The position numbers and the translations under genes are program-made. The notes beneath the pieces were generated by a model that had not been told where the DNA came from, ran no database searches, and saw nothing but the letters and a program-made list of their open reading frames with translations. Below, piece by piece: positions 22,594 through 28,950 of a DNA stretch of 38,939 nucleotides. Each line of letters starts with the position of its first letter. Within the stretch, counting starts at the first letter, position 1. This stretch comes from a virus: positions 1 to 38,939 of the IMG/VR virus record IMGVR_UViG_3300017963_000146, one strand, 5' to 3'.

Positions 22594-22736
22594 GGCGCAA
22601 GGGCGACCGAAACGCCGATCAGCCGCCCCACGCCAAAAGGTCTGCGACTTAGCAACCGGTTCACGCAGACCCGGCCCACACAGCCACCGTGACTGAGCAG
22701 ACCTTCCCGCGTGAAAAATGGAGTCAAACACGCGGG
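22594..22736 (-). ncRNA. Chain of three adjoining stem-loops, candidate structured RNA
   Basis: Read leftward, CCCGCGTG/CACGCGGG (22706-22736, 15-base loop) is immediately followed by AAGGTCTGC/GCAGACCTT (22637-22705). A GGCG/CGCC-closed hairpin with inner GGGCG/CGCCC (22594-22634) comes next. A second GGTCTGC copy (22665-22671) can compete for the same GCAGACC arm. The second stem ends with four T. Tiny frames of 19 and 11 codons precede it. No protein frame here has a ribosome site. The direction is assumed from the upstream HTH gene. Confidence 0.5.
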
Positions 22737-22811
22737 TTCATCTCCACCAGTCCTCTCATAGGGTTTGTTCCATCTGCGACGCATCAGTACACGTGAAACT
22801 AGATGCCACAG

Positions 22812-23012
22812 TCATACACCCTCACGTACCCAATGCTCCACATCACTCAAACGAAACATGTTCCGATTACCAACCTTCACCGGCTTCACACGACCTCGCC
22901 ATACCCACGTCCTAACCGTGGCAGGCTTCACCCCTAAACGCCTAGCAGCCTCCCTTAAACTCAAAAGCATATCACCACTGTCTATTACCTTACTGTCTGT
23001 ATCTCTTTTCAT
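22812..23012 (-). CDS. HTH DNA-binding protein (excisionase/MerR-like fold)
   Basis: The 66-aa protein has a single helix-turn-helix unit at residues 15-66: MLLSLREAARRLGVKPATVR, then TWVWRGRVKPVKVGNRNMFR and an SDVEHWVREGV end. This is the HTH_17 (excisionase-type) pattern. Such proteins bind DNA as regulators or architectural factors. It stands alone, flanked by two gene-free regions rich in repeats, palindromes and the parS-like site, which are its obvious candidate targets. There is no integrase, so an excisionase role is unlikely. Confidence 0.8.
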   Translation of the reverse strand: MKRDTDSKVIDSGDMLLSLREAARRLGVKPATVRTWVWRGRVKPVKVGNRNMFRLSDVEHWVREGV

Positions 23013-23100
23013 AGATAACCCCAGTATTCCACAGGGTGAGTATTGATGACAAGAAAAAACACCTTCCCACAGTATTCTGAAAAGAAAATAACTCCACAGA

Positions 23101-23116
23101 TGGGACCCATTATATA
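23101..23116 (-). promoter_or_regulatory. Promoter-like repeat, copy A
   Basis: The plus-strand sequence tgggacccattatata reads leftward as a TATAAT hexamer followed by GGGTCCCA. It shares TGGGACC and TTATAT with copy B 61 bp away. No -35 match is seen at normal spacing. Confidence 0.4.
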
Positions 23117-23161
23117 AAGATTATGACGCGGTGCGGAACGAAAGAGACGAGTTTGACGGGG

Positions 23162-23176
23162 TGGGACCTCTTATAT
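23162..23176 (-). promoter_or_regulatory. Promoter-like repeat, copy B
   Basis: The plus-strand sequence tgggacctcttatat reads leftward as TATAAG followed by AGGTCCCA. It is the second copy of the element at 23101-23116, in the same orientation. Confidence 0.35.
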
Positions 23177-23235
23177 GCGCGGGCGAGGTTAAATGCCGAT
23201 AGTTATTTGCTCCTAATAAAATCAGCTATTTAGGG

Positions 23236-23260
23236 TGCCATACATTACGCTACCATACGT
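23236..23260 (-). promoter_or_regulatory. Partial copy of the conserved TACCATACATTA element
   Basis: GCCATACATTA (23237-23247) is followed by ACGCTACCATAC (23247-23258). Both match parts of the elements at 12480-12499 and 17484-17503, so two overlapping versions lie side by side. The second directly abuts the parS-like palindrome. Confidence 0.45.
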
Positions 23261-23273
23261 TTCACGTGAAACA
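23258..23273. promoter_or_regulatory. parS-like centromere site
   Basis: CGTTTCACGTGAAACA matches the broadly conserved bacterial chromosomal parS sequence TGTTTCACGTGAAACA at 15 of 16 positions and holds the complete 14-bp palindrome GTTTCACGTGAAAC. ParB-family CTPases load at such sites. No ParA or ParB gene is visible in this genome, so a host ParB would be the ligand. The site is intergenic. A weaker half-site, CACGTGAAAC, lies at 22790-22799. Confidence 0.7.
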
Positions 23274-23353
23274 ATTATAGCCCCCCGCCAGCCAACGTCG
23301 CATAATAGGCATTATGTAAACTTTGGCCTTAACCGCCCGAAACTATTAAGGGA

Positions 23354-23614
23354 TTACTCGTAAGTACCAGTGACGTGGACTAATAGGCCGTCCGAATCCT
23401 TAGCAATATCAACGTGTAAGGTGTAAAACATTGATAACACTTCCTCGTTATCACATTCAACCAAAGCACCGGCAAGCCAGTCTCTAAAGTTCTCCAGTAA
23501 ATCCAAACGCTTAGACTCTTTGTGGTCCTCCAGACTGACCACCCGGTCGGGTCCATGTTCGGTGCTATGGCCCGTCCCCTCCATTTTTTTCGTATTTTGT
23601 TTTTTTTGTTTCAC
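23354..23614 (-). CDS. Small hypothetical protein
   Basis: The protein is up to 86 aa. The GTG at 23614 gives a Lys/Gln/Asn-rich start; an ATG at 23584 (MEGTGHSTEH) would give 76 aa. Neither has a clear ribosome site. The folded part (HKESKRLDLLENFRDWLAGA, EVLSMFYTLHVDIAKDSDGL) looks like one helix pair and a strand. It follows the small terminase-like gene. Unknown function. Confidence 0.55.
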   Translation of the reverse strand: MKQKKQNTKKMEGTGHSTEHGPDRVVSLEDHKESKRLDLLENFRDWLAGALVECDNEEVLSMFYTLHVDIAKDSDGLLVHVTGTYE

Positions 23615-23621
23615 TTGTTAT

Positions 23622-24104
23622 TTATTTTTTGGAGGTATTGTTTGTTTGGTTGTTGGTTTGGTTAGTTGTGTTTTGTGGTAGGTGTTTAGCTGTGGAGTCT
23701 ACGGTCAGGACGTGAGCGGGGCGGGGCAGGTTGAAGTTGATTGTAATGGGTTGAGTGGGTGGTAGTTTTTCGCTGGATGGTGCCCAATGTTTGCGGAAAC
23801 GTCGTTGCATGAGTTCTAGTGCGGCTCGCCAGTTTTTATCTTTAGTCGCTGCTTCCCATGGTACATTGAGCAGTTCCATTTCTGCGGCTGCTTCAGCGAG
23901 CTCTATGGCGTCGTTAAATTCTGGGTACTTCTTTTTCCATTCATAGAGTGTGGCTTTGTTGATGCCTGCGGCCGCTGCGGCTGTCTGAATAAGGTTGCCC
24001 TTAGCGATTGCGTTACAGATCAACGCAACGCGCGTTTGGTTGTACATTCCCTTCCGCCCGCGCTTTTTCAGTGGGCGGGAGAGTGATCTCTTTGCCTTTG
24101 GCAC
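23622..24104 (-). CDS. Small terminase-like HTH protein
   Basis: The 160-aa product starts with GTG at 24104. After a basic lead, residues 25-60 form a homeodomain-type HTH (RVALICNAIAKGNLIQTAAA, AAGINKATLYEWKKKYPEF). An acidic helix (FNDAIELAEAAAEMELLNV) and an LELMQRRFRKHWAP helix follow. This is the layout of phBC6A51-type small terminases, which recognise the packaging site. The Asn/Thr-rich tail (TTNQTNNQTNNTSKK) is low complexity. It opens the leftward unit, 5 kb before terL. A transcription factor with the same fold is the alternative. Confidence 0.65.
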   Translation of the reverse strand: MPKAKRSLSRPLKKRGRKGMYNQTRVALICNAIAKGNLIQTAAAAAGINKATLYEWKKKYPEFNDAIELAEAAAEMELLNVPWEAATKDKNWRAALELMQRRFRKHWAPSSEKLPPTQPITINFNLPRPAHVLTVDSTAKHLPQNTTNQTNNQTNNTSKK

Positions 24105-24247
24105 GAACCAACCTTACCACAATTATCACCAACAACACTATAAGATATACTTTGTTCTCTTTGTGTTCATTATTCTCTTGACTCTCTTTGTGAGAACTGG
24201 TAATTTAAAGATGGATGGAAAGGAAACCAAAAGAAACGGAGGCAACA
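24105..24247. promoter_or_regulatory. Divergent early control region
   Basis: Rightward, TTGACT (24178-24183) and TAATTT (24201-24206) are separated by 17 bp and precede the first plus-strand gene. Leftward, TATAGT (24142-24137) is a fair -10 box with no good -35. TCTCTTTGTG is repeated at 24156-24165 and 24183-24192; the second copy overlaps the rightward promoter and is a likely operator pair. GTTCTC (24154-24159) and GAGAAC (24192-24197) form an inverted repeat around it. Confidence 0.6.
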
Positions 24248-24334
24248 ATGAGACACACCGAGACCTACTGCTACGTTTGCGCTGATAAACCCACTGAACC
24301 GGCTACGGATAAGATGGAACGCGAATTTTACTAA
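24248..24334 (+). CDS. Tiny CxxC protein, first rightward gene
   Basis: The 28-aa frame MRHTETYCYVCADKPTEPAT and onward has GGAGG five bases before its ATG. CYVC suggests half of a zinc knuckle. It lies directly after the rightward promoter and before the 84-aa gene, which has its own AAGGAGG site. Its position makes expression likely. Confidence 0.5.
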   Translation: MRHTETYCYVCADKPTEPATDKMEREFY

Positions 24335-24348
24335 AAAGGAGGCATGAA

Positions 24349-24603
24349 ATGGCGAAACTGTCAGCAAATGGCAACGAAATCGCTCGGTTAACCCGGATCA
24401 AGGCCAATGGTACCGTTGATTACATCTCTATTCGGGACAACGGACGCGCCCTTATCAACATGAAATACACCGATGGCGGAAAAACCGGCTGGAAACACTG
24501 GTTCAAAAACCTTACCGGCAAGACTAACCATGACTGGGCTCTTGAGCTAAGTGGTTGGCTCAAAGCCTGCAATGGTTACTTCGAGACGAAAGGAGGCAAA
24601 TGA
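24349..24603 (+). CDS. Hypothetical early protein
   Basis: The 84-aa product starts MAKLSANGNEIARLTRIKAN after AAGGAGG. It has an N-terminal beta hairpin pattern (IARLTRIKANGTVDYISIRD) and a C-terminal helix (NHDWALELSGWLKACNGYF). It is basic. Small proteins of this form recur in phage early operons with other polyvalent-type genes; the role is unknown. Its stop overlaps the start of the next gene. Confidence 0.65.
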   Translation: MAKLSANGNEIARLTRIKANGTVDYISIRDNGRALINMKYTDGGKTGWKHWFKNLTGKTNHDWALELSGWLKACNGYFETKGGK

Positions 24604-25034
24604 TGCCATACATATACACCGAAGAGGTCCGGGCAATCCGCAAGGCCCTCAAAGACAAACTCCCAGACTGGAAATTGTCCGTCTCGAAAAGCAGCAACCA
24701 CTCAAGCGTAACAGTGGCCATCATGGCCGGACCAATAGACTTCACTGACTACATGCTGTTCCCACCAAAATACGGACACTGGCCAACCGACCAAGAGGTC
24801 GAGGACCAAAAAGCAACCCTCAGACTCAAACCATACCTCCAAATCAACCACTACTACCTAGACACTAACTGGGAAGGGGAGGCCCTGGAGCTCCTGAATA
24901 CCATCAAGGCAACCATCCTTGAGACCAAACCAGTCCGAACCATCGTTGAAGATGCCGACTATGGCTCAATTCCCAATTATTACTACCATATACATCTAGG
25001 GAAATGGAATAAACCCTATAAAAGGAGGCCGTAA
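24603..25034 (+). CDS. LPD29-like early protein
   Basis: The 143-aa product starts at the second of two adjacent ATGs because AGGAGG then lies six bases away. The N-terminal EVRAIRKALKDKLPDWKLSV and SSNHSSVTVAIMAGP are characteristic of the LPD29 module. That module occurs in large polyvalent proteins of phages and conjugative elements and as stand-alone small genes. The domain function is not known; a role in early establishment in the host has been proposed for the group. Its stop and the next ATG overlap (TAATG). Confidence 0.65.
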   Translation: MPYIYTEEVRAIRKALKDKLPDWKLSVSKSSNHSSVTVAIMAGPIDFTDYMLFPPKYGHWPTDQEVEDQKATLRLKPYLQINHYYLDTNWEGEALELLNTIKATILETKPVRTIVEDADYGSIPNYYYHIHLGKWNKPYKRRP

Positions 25035-25303
25035 TGACCATTAAAGAGTTCGCCAAACTAGTCGAGGAACACCAAATCGCAAGACTCCACAAAATGGACC
25101 TAGCCTGCGACGCAAACATCGCCAACGCACGGACCCGCATTGTCCCTGGCAGGAAATACACCAAAGTCGATGTAGGCACCTCGGGTAAATACATGATCGA
25201 CAAAGACGGCAATATCTTTGGAATCAAAGCCTATGGAGTTATCCACAGGGGCCACTACTGCGGCACGCTCGAAACAGCTCACGAGCGAGACTGGGGATGG
25301 TAA
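25034..25303 (+). CDS. Hypothetical early protein (YG-rich end)
   Basis: The 89-aa product has AAAGGAGG upstream. The N-terminal helix (MTIKEFAKLVEEHQIARLHK) is followed by a beta region ending GNIFGIKAYGVIHRGHYCGT and LETAHERDWGW. This C-terminal phrase occurs in small proteins of plasmids and phages that accompany LPD-type genes, but no function is known to me. Confidence 0.65.
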   Translation: MTIKEFAKLVEEHQIARLHKMDLACDANIANARTRIVPGRKYTKVDVGTSGKYMIDKDGNIFGIKAYGVIHRGHYCGTLETAHERDWGW

Positions 25304-25337
25304 TAAAAACGCGTGCTTCGAAGGACAGGAGGACTTT

Positions 25338-25544
25338 ATGACCAACAAGATCCAAAAAGTTATCAATATCATTAACAACAAACAATACGCCAAAATAGAT
25401 GGCGTGATGATCGACCTCTTCACAGCCAACGCCATCAAAGCAGTCTGGGAAAATATCAGCGAAAACAGCAAAGCAAAATACGCCAGACTGCCCATCCAAA
25501 TGATGGCCGGACTCGCATACGAGGTTATGGGGAGAACAAAATGA
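25338..25544 (+). CDS. Small helical early protein
   Basis: The 68-aa product starts at the ATG at 25338, which has AGGAGG seven bases upstream (an earlier in-frame start does not). It reads MTNKIQKVINIINNKQYAKI with a C-terminal helix and a conserved-looking NISENSKAKYARLPIQMMAG. It is followed by an ATGA overlap. Unknown function. Confidence 0.6.
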   Translation: MTNKIQKVINIINNKQYAKIDGVMIDLFTANAIKAVWENISENSKAKYARLPIQMMAGLAYEVMGRTK

Positions 25545-25744
25545 CCATTACCGCCGAAGGACTAAGACAATTACTCAGAGAACAAGATGATTACATCAAC
25601 GACCTGGCAACCAAAGCACTGGAAGCCATCAAAAAAGGAGGACCACACACAACCAAAGCCAAAGAACTTCTAAGACAAATCCAATTCACAACAAACCCAA
25701 ACCCACCAATGACCAACCGACCAGCATACAGAAAGGAGGACTAA
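25541..25744 (+). CDS. Small early protein
   Basis: The 67-aa helical protein starts MTITAEGLRQLLREQDDYIN and overlaps the previous gene by four bases. Its C-terminal third is Pro/Asn/Thr rich. The final codons hold the AAAGGAGG ribosome site of the lipoprotein gene. Unknown function. Confidence 0.55.
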   Translation: MTITAEGLRQLLREQDDYINDLATKALEAIKKGGPHTTKAKELLRQIQFTTNPNPPMTNRPAYRKED

Positions 25745-25745
25745 C

Positions 25746-26027
25746 ATGCGCTACCTCTGCATTATCCTTGCACTTTTAACCCTAGCTGGCTGCGCTAAAC
25801 CTGTGCTCCGAGCATGGGAAGGCGAAATGTTCACACTGTGCTGCGAAAATTGCCGCACTGAAAGGTTCTGGACTGAAGCAGCAGACAATATATGCCCTGA
25901 CGGCTACGAGCTCATAGGAGAACACGACCAGGCTATGGGCGGAGTCATCGCCCCATATACAACCGTCCTCGTCCCATCCATTGAAAAATGCAGGAAATAC
26001 GTCTGCAAAGGCATTATCCACCGATAA
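25746..26027 (+). CDS. Small lipoprotein with Cys-rich mature part
   Basis: The 93-aa product has a clear lipoprotein signal: MRYLCIILALLTLAGC, with lipobox LAGC at residues 13-16. The mature part has six more Cys (CCENC, CPDGYE, CRKYVC), suggesting disulfide bonding in the periplasm. AAAGGAGG precedes the ATG. An early phage lipoprotein with no lysis context suggests superinfection exclusion or host-envelope modification, by analogy with known exclusion lipoproteins; this is inference. Confidence 0.75.
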   Translation: MRYLCIILALLTLAGCAKPVLRAWEGEMFTLCCENCRTERFWTEAADNICPDGYELIGEHDQAMGGVIAPYTTVLVPSIEKCRKYVCKGIIHR

Positions 26028-26054
26028 CAACACACCAACCGAAAGGAGGCATCC

Positions 26055-26321
26055 ATGAAACGCTATGAGGTCATATACAACGACCCAACAATCCCAGGAG
26101 CCGACTTCGTCATGGTCGGACTCAATGACTGCGAACTATCCATGTATAGAGTGTTCAAAGCCAACGGATATAAAGTCAAAAGAATCAAGGAATTACCACG
26201 CTTTTCATGGGAGGATACAACCAATGAAAACCCGCTATCAACTGATCGAGCTGGACGACCACCGACTGGGACTGAGACTAAAAGGACACCTCGACATGAT
26301 GGTTTTCTCCCCACTCGATGA
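26055..26321 (+). CDS. Small early protein overlapping the next gene
   Basis: The product is up to 88 aa, with GAAAGGAGG upstream of the ATG. Residues 1-57 (MKRYEVIYNDPTIPGADFVM and onward, ending in KELPRFSWEDTT) look like a folded alpha/beta unit. The last 31 residues are Pro/Thr/Arg rich and coincide with the start of the next gene in another frame. The overlap is 98 bp. The real fold is probably the first two thirds. Confidence 0.55.
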   Translation: MKRYEVIYNDPTIPGADFVMVGLNDCELSMYRVFKANGYKVKRIKELPRFSWEDTTNENPLSTDRAGRPPTGTETKRTPRHDGFLPTR

Positions 26322-26418
26322 ACACGATATGAAAATCGTTGCCACAATGTTTAAGTTTCTTTGTGACGCTAGAGAGAAACTTGACAAATTGTTCAAAACT
26401 AGTAAAAGGAGTCCTTAA
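26224..26418 (+). CDS. Small early protein
   Basis: The 64-aa product from the ATG at 26224 has GGGAGG ahead of it. It begins MKTRYQLIELDDHRLGLRLK, a beta opening, and ends in a basic helix (FKFLCDAREKLDKLFKTSKR). Its stop overlaps the following HTH gene (TAATG). Unknown function. Confidence 0.55.
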   Translation: MKTRYQLIELDDHRLGLRLKGHLDMMVFSPLDEHDMKIVATMFKFLCDAREKLDKLFKTSKRSP

Positions 26419-26645
26419 TGGAGTTCATTAGTACCACTGAGGCCGCTGAGATCCTTGGGATAAGCAGGAACTTACTTATCCATTACCTGAAAAAAGACCT
26501 TGGAGGCATCCGACAATGCGCCGTGCGGTTCGTCCCGCGCGGAAGGTATCGAATCCGAAAGGAGGCACTTCTTGACTGGAAAAAAAGACAAAATAATCTT
26601 GGACTTCGAGATTTCGCTGGCAAAGACGACGCTGGAGAACCTTAG
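26418..26645 (+). CDS. HTH DNA-binding protein (excisionase-like)
   Basis: The 75-aa protein has a helix-turn-helix at residues 5-60. TTEAAEILGISRNLLIHYLK is the recognition unit, and the wing is RFVPRGRYRIRKEALLDWKK. It is of the same type as the HTH protein at 22812-23012. No integrase or attachment site accompanies it, so transcriptional control of the early operon is likely. The next gene begins within its 3' end. Confidence 0.75.
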   Translation: MEFISTTEAAEILGISRNLLIHYLKKDLGGIRQCAVRFVPRGRYRIRKEALLDWKKRQNNLGLRDFAGKDDAGEP

Positions 26646-26856
26646 AGGAACATGCGACGATATTGTCAAATCCACCACTGCCAACGCTGACGACTTCACA
26701 CAACACGGCCAATACGGCAAGGGCTTCCTCGATGGAGCCAATACAGCGCTGAAGTCTCTAAGAGACCACCTCGATAGTATAGAGCGCATCCTGCAAACCA
26801 CATACAACTCAGTCTTTGGAGATCAGGATGAAGATAAATCTCCCAGCAAACACTGA
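26572..26856 (+). CDS. Small helical protein, TTG start
   Basis: The protein is 94 aa if started at the TTG at 26572, six bases after GGAGG. An in-frame ATG at 26500 would overlap the HTH gene further and lacks such a site. The protein is helical (LAKTTLENLRGTCDDIVKST, FLDGANTALKSLRDHLDSIE) and ends acidic. The first 74 bases overlap the HTH gene in another frame. Possibly a small early coiled-coil protein; function unknown. Confidence 0.55.
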   Translation: MTGKKDKIILDFEISLAKTTLENLRGTCDDIVKSTTANADDFTQHGQYGKGFLDGANTALKSLRDHLDSIERILQTTYNSVFGDQDEDKSPSKH

Positions 26857-27055
26857 GATTGACCTCGACCGCATGGTCACTACAGCCTTCAGAGATGGGC
26901 TGTGCGTAGCTATGTTTGACGCACCAGTCACCATAACATGGGCTGGAGCCTGCAAAAAAGCGTTCGACCAAGGCAAGGAAACAGGAGCCAAAATCAAAAC
27001 CATCCTAAAAGGAGATACCCATGACCGCCGTACCAGAGATCGGAGAAACACGTGA
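26828..27055 (+). CDS. Small early protein
   Basis: The 75-aa product starts MKINLPANTEIDLDRMVTTA after GGAGATCAGG. It has a helical centre with AGACKKAFDQGKETGAKIKT. The last 11 codons (HDRRTRDRRNT end) overlap the nuclease start. Unknown function. Confidence 0.5.
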   Translation: MKINLPANTEIDLDRMVTTAFRDGLCVAMFDAPVTITWAGACKKAFDQGKETGAKIKTILKGDTHDRRTRDRRNT

Positions 27056-27800
27056 ACAAGCCGGACTCAGATGGTACTGGCTCGGCAAACATTGGGTACC
27101 CTCAGTAACAACCATCCTAAAACTAGGATTCCCAACAAGCTACGGCCTAACCAAATGGCTCAAAAACCAACCAGACGCCGAAACAGCTGACCGAATAAGA
27201 GATGAAGCAGCAGAACGGGGAACTAAAGTTCACGCTGCTTGCGAAGTCTTGATGAAAGAAAGTGTCTGGTACCCGGAACCTAGATTACATGGCAAAGATG
27301 AAATCAAAATGGTGGAAGGGTTCGTCGGCTGGTATCGAGAGACCAAGCCAAAAATCATAGCCGTAGAGCAGTTTGTTTCAGCCCAATACGCCGCCGGAAG
27401 GGCAGACATAATCTGCGAAATAGACGGCAAGGTCTATGTAGTAGACATTAAAACCTCTTCAGGGATTTACCCATCACATAAGGCACAAGTCGCTGCCTAT
27501 ACGAAATTCTTTTGGGATGCCAAGGAGGAGATAGACCTCGTCCATGGGGGCATCCTGCACCTAAAATCAACAACGAAAAAGGGGTACCAGTGGATCCCAT
27601 TTTCGATTGAACAGACTATGGAAGGCATTGCCGCCTTTAAGTCCGCAATGGAGCTGTACCAATTCGTGGGTGGCAAGCCAGAGCCCCCCATGCAGGAAGA
27701 GCTCCCAACTAAACTAACCCTTGAAGAGGAGACCGACAATGAACCTAAACCATCACGAGGCAAGCGAAGTCAAAGTGTTCCGTTGGAACTGGAGAGCTAA
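27021..27800 (+). CDS. RecB/Cas4-like PD-(D/E)XK exonuclease
   Basis: The 259-aa protein has the RecB-nuclease motif set. These are H71 in RGTKVHAACE, E116 near AVEQF, D129 in GRAD, D142-I-K144 in VVDIKTS, and Q156 in KAQVAAYTKFF. This fits a 5' to 3' or two-way dsDNA exonuclease that makes single strands for annealing. It is followed two genes later by an ERF annealase, so the two probably form the phage recombination pair. Residues 220-259 are a basic, disordered tail. The ATG has AAAAGGAG upstream. Confidence 0.85.
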   Translation: MTAVPEIGETREQAGLRWYWLGKHWVPSVTTILKLGFPTSYGLTKWLKNQPDAETADRIRDEAAERGTKVHAACEVLMKESVWYPEPRLHGKDEIKMVEGFVGWYRETKPKIIAVEQFVSAQYAAGRADIICEIDGKVYVVDIKTSSGIYPSHKAQVAAYTKFFWDAKEEIDLVHGGILHLKSTTKKGYQWIPFSIEQTMEGIAAFKSAMELYQFVGGKPEPPMQEELPTKLTLEEETDNEPKPSRGKRSQSVPLELES

Positions 27801-28107
27801 CGACGCCATCAGATACTTGCGGTGCTCTTACAACCAACTAACGCGATGGAGGCGGAATAGCGGCCTCCCATGCAAGCGCCTTAACAACCGGTTTCTATTC
27901 AACAGAGAACTGCTAAAAGACTGGGCAACAAAAAACTCCCACCTGCTTTTGCCAGGGAGAAAAAAGAAAACCAACTCTCCTAAGAAAACATCAAAACCAA
28001 AAAGCGATGAACTACGCCTAAAGACAATCCAAGTGGATGCTCAAAACCTTATCGGCATTGACCAAGGAGGCAACGTATGGAAGCTGAAACGACTCAACGC
28101 AGTGTGA
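27739..28107 (+). CDS. HTH-type DNA-binding protein between nuclease and annealase
   Basis: The 122-aa product from the ATG at 27739 has AGAGGAG upstream. Residues 15-62 form an HTH pattern (AIRYLRCSYNQLTRWRRNSG, then NNRFLFNRELLKDWATK). A Lys/Ser/Pro-rich linker and a C-terminal strand unit (LKTIQVDAQNLIGIDQGGNV) follow. It overlaps both neighbours in other frames. A recombination accessory or a regulator of the operon is possible. Confidence 0.65.
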   Translation: MNLNHHEASEVKVFRWNWRANDAIRYLRCSYNQLTRWRRNSGLPCKRLNNRFLFNRELLKDWATKNSHLLLPGRKKKTNSPKKTSKPKSDELRLKTIQVDAQNLIGIDQGGNVWKLKRLNAV

Positions 28108-28895
28108 AGCTCACGTCCCTTGCTGCTAAACTATTGGCCATAGCAGGAGACCTCCATCGCCTACCCAAAAACGGCTTCAACTCGTTTCACAACTACAACT
28201 ACGTGCTTGAGTCAGACGCCATGGAGGCGTTCTCCAAACTATGCGTCAAACACAAGATCATGGTCATACCTAGCGCTGAAATCGTGGGCAAAGAAGGGGA
28301 CCTAACAGAAACAAAAACAACCTACACCATGTTGGACCTCGACTCTGGAGAACTCGTCCAAACTAACATGCCAGGACAAGGCTACGATAAAGGCGGGGAC
28401 AAGGGGGTGTACAAATCGCTCAGCGGATCATACAAGTACTTCATACTAAAGACTTTTATGGTTCCTAGCGGAGATGACCCTGAAAGAGACGAGGTATCAA
28501 GTGGCCCGAGACCCCAGCAAGCCAAAGAAAATCGCTCTCAGGGCAATCTGAGAACTCCTAGGGGCAAATCTGAAGGCGTCCTAGACGTTCACCGAACCGC
28601 GAAAGAGAAAGAGTCCACACAGTCGGACATCATTGACCGGCTGATGGACCTCGCAGGTGGAGACGGGCAAAAGATTGGCGACCTGCTAGAGGCGAGCTCA
28701 GAGTGGAGAGACGACAACGGAAAGCTCCGCGTCAAAGGTGTCCGTGACCCAGCAGGCTTGAAATACGAGCCTTCGTTAAGCAAAGACGGAACTCCGAAAA
28801 AGTTCAGCCAAGCAGAAATCGTGCTGCGGAAGCTAAACGACCTCAAGCCGGACAGCATAGACGCAGAGCTGGAGGCGTGGCAACAGCTACGCTAA
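28077..28895 (+). CDS. ERF-family single-strand annealing protein
   Basis: The 272-aa protein carries the ERF core near residues 12-140. It includes LAAKLLAIAGDLHRLPKNGF, NSFHNYNYVLESDAMEAF and the TKTTYTMLDLDSGEL strand. A GGDKGVYKSLSGSYKYFILK motif corresponds to the conserved G-x-YA-x-KY-like end of the domain. The C-terminal 120 residues are charged and likely bind a partner. ERF proteins anneal single strands to circularise or recombine genomes. It begins after an AAGGAGG site and ends before a strong terminator. The RecB-like nuclease upstream is its likely partner. Confidence 0.85.
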   Translation: MEAETTQRSVKLTSLAAKLLAIAGDLHRLPKNGFNSFHNYNYVLESDAMEAFSKLCVKHKIMVIPSAEIVGKEGDLTETKTTYTMLDLDSGELVQTNMPGQGYDKGGDKGVYKSLSGSYKYFILKTFMVPSGDDPERDEVSSGPRPQQAKENRSQGNLRTPRGKSEGVLDVHRTAKEKESTQSDIIDRLMDLAGGDGQKIGDLLEASSEWRDDNGKLRVKGVRDPAGLKYEPSLSKDGTPKKFSQAEIVLRKLNDLKPDSIDAELEAWQQLR

Positions 28896-28900
28896 CCAGA

Positions 28901-28946
28901 GGGTGGGGGAGTTTGGATGCCTCCTTTCGCCCCCACCCATTTTTTT
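28901..28946 (+). terminator. Rho-independent terminator after the ERF gene
   Basis: GGGTGGGGG (28901-28909) pairs perfectly with CCCCCACCC (28931-28939) across a 21-base loop, followed by A and at least six T. It closes the rightward early operon six bases after the ERF stop and separates it from the replication genes. Confidence 0.9.
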
Positions 28947-28950
28947 CTTG

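Larger units (their letters stand above)
23013..23353. promoter_or_regulatory. Gene-free control region with promoter-like repeats and a parS-like site
   Basis: These 341 bp have no supported gene. They hold two related TATAAT/TATAAG-type elements (23101-23116, 23162-23176), an element related to those upstream of the portal and head operons (23236-23260), and a 14-bp palindrome identical to the core of parS (23259-23272). The HTH gene is immediately to the left. The density of sites suggests a regulatory hub or partition/origin region. Confidence 0.6.

Noticed and set aside
22468-22731. Open frame of 87 codons on the minus strand
   Set aside because: It has a GTG start without a ribosome site, runs through three hairpins, and its product has no ordered composition. 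A 72-codon frame nearby has the same problem.
22790-22799. A second parS site (CACGTGAAAC)
   Set aside because: Only one arm is conserved (11 of 16 bases overall), so it is at most a weak half-site.
23153-23177. Rightward sigma70 promoter from TTGACG and TATATG
   Set aside because: The spacing is 13 bp, too short for a normal promoter, and no rightward gene follows.
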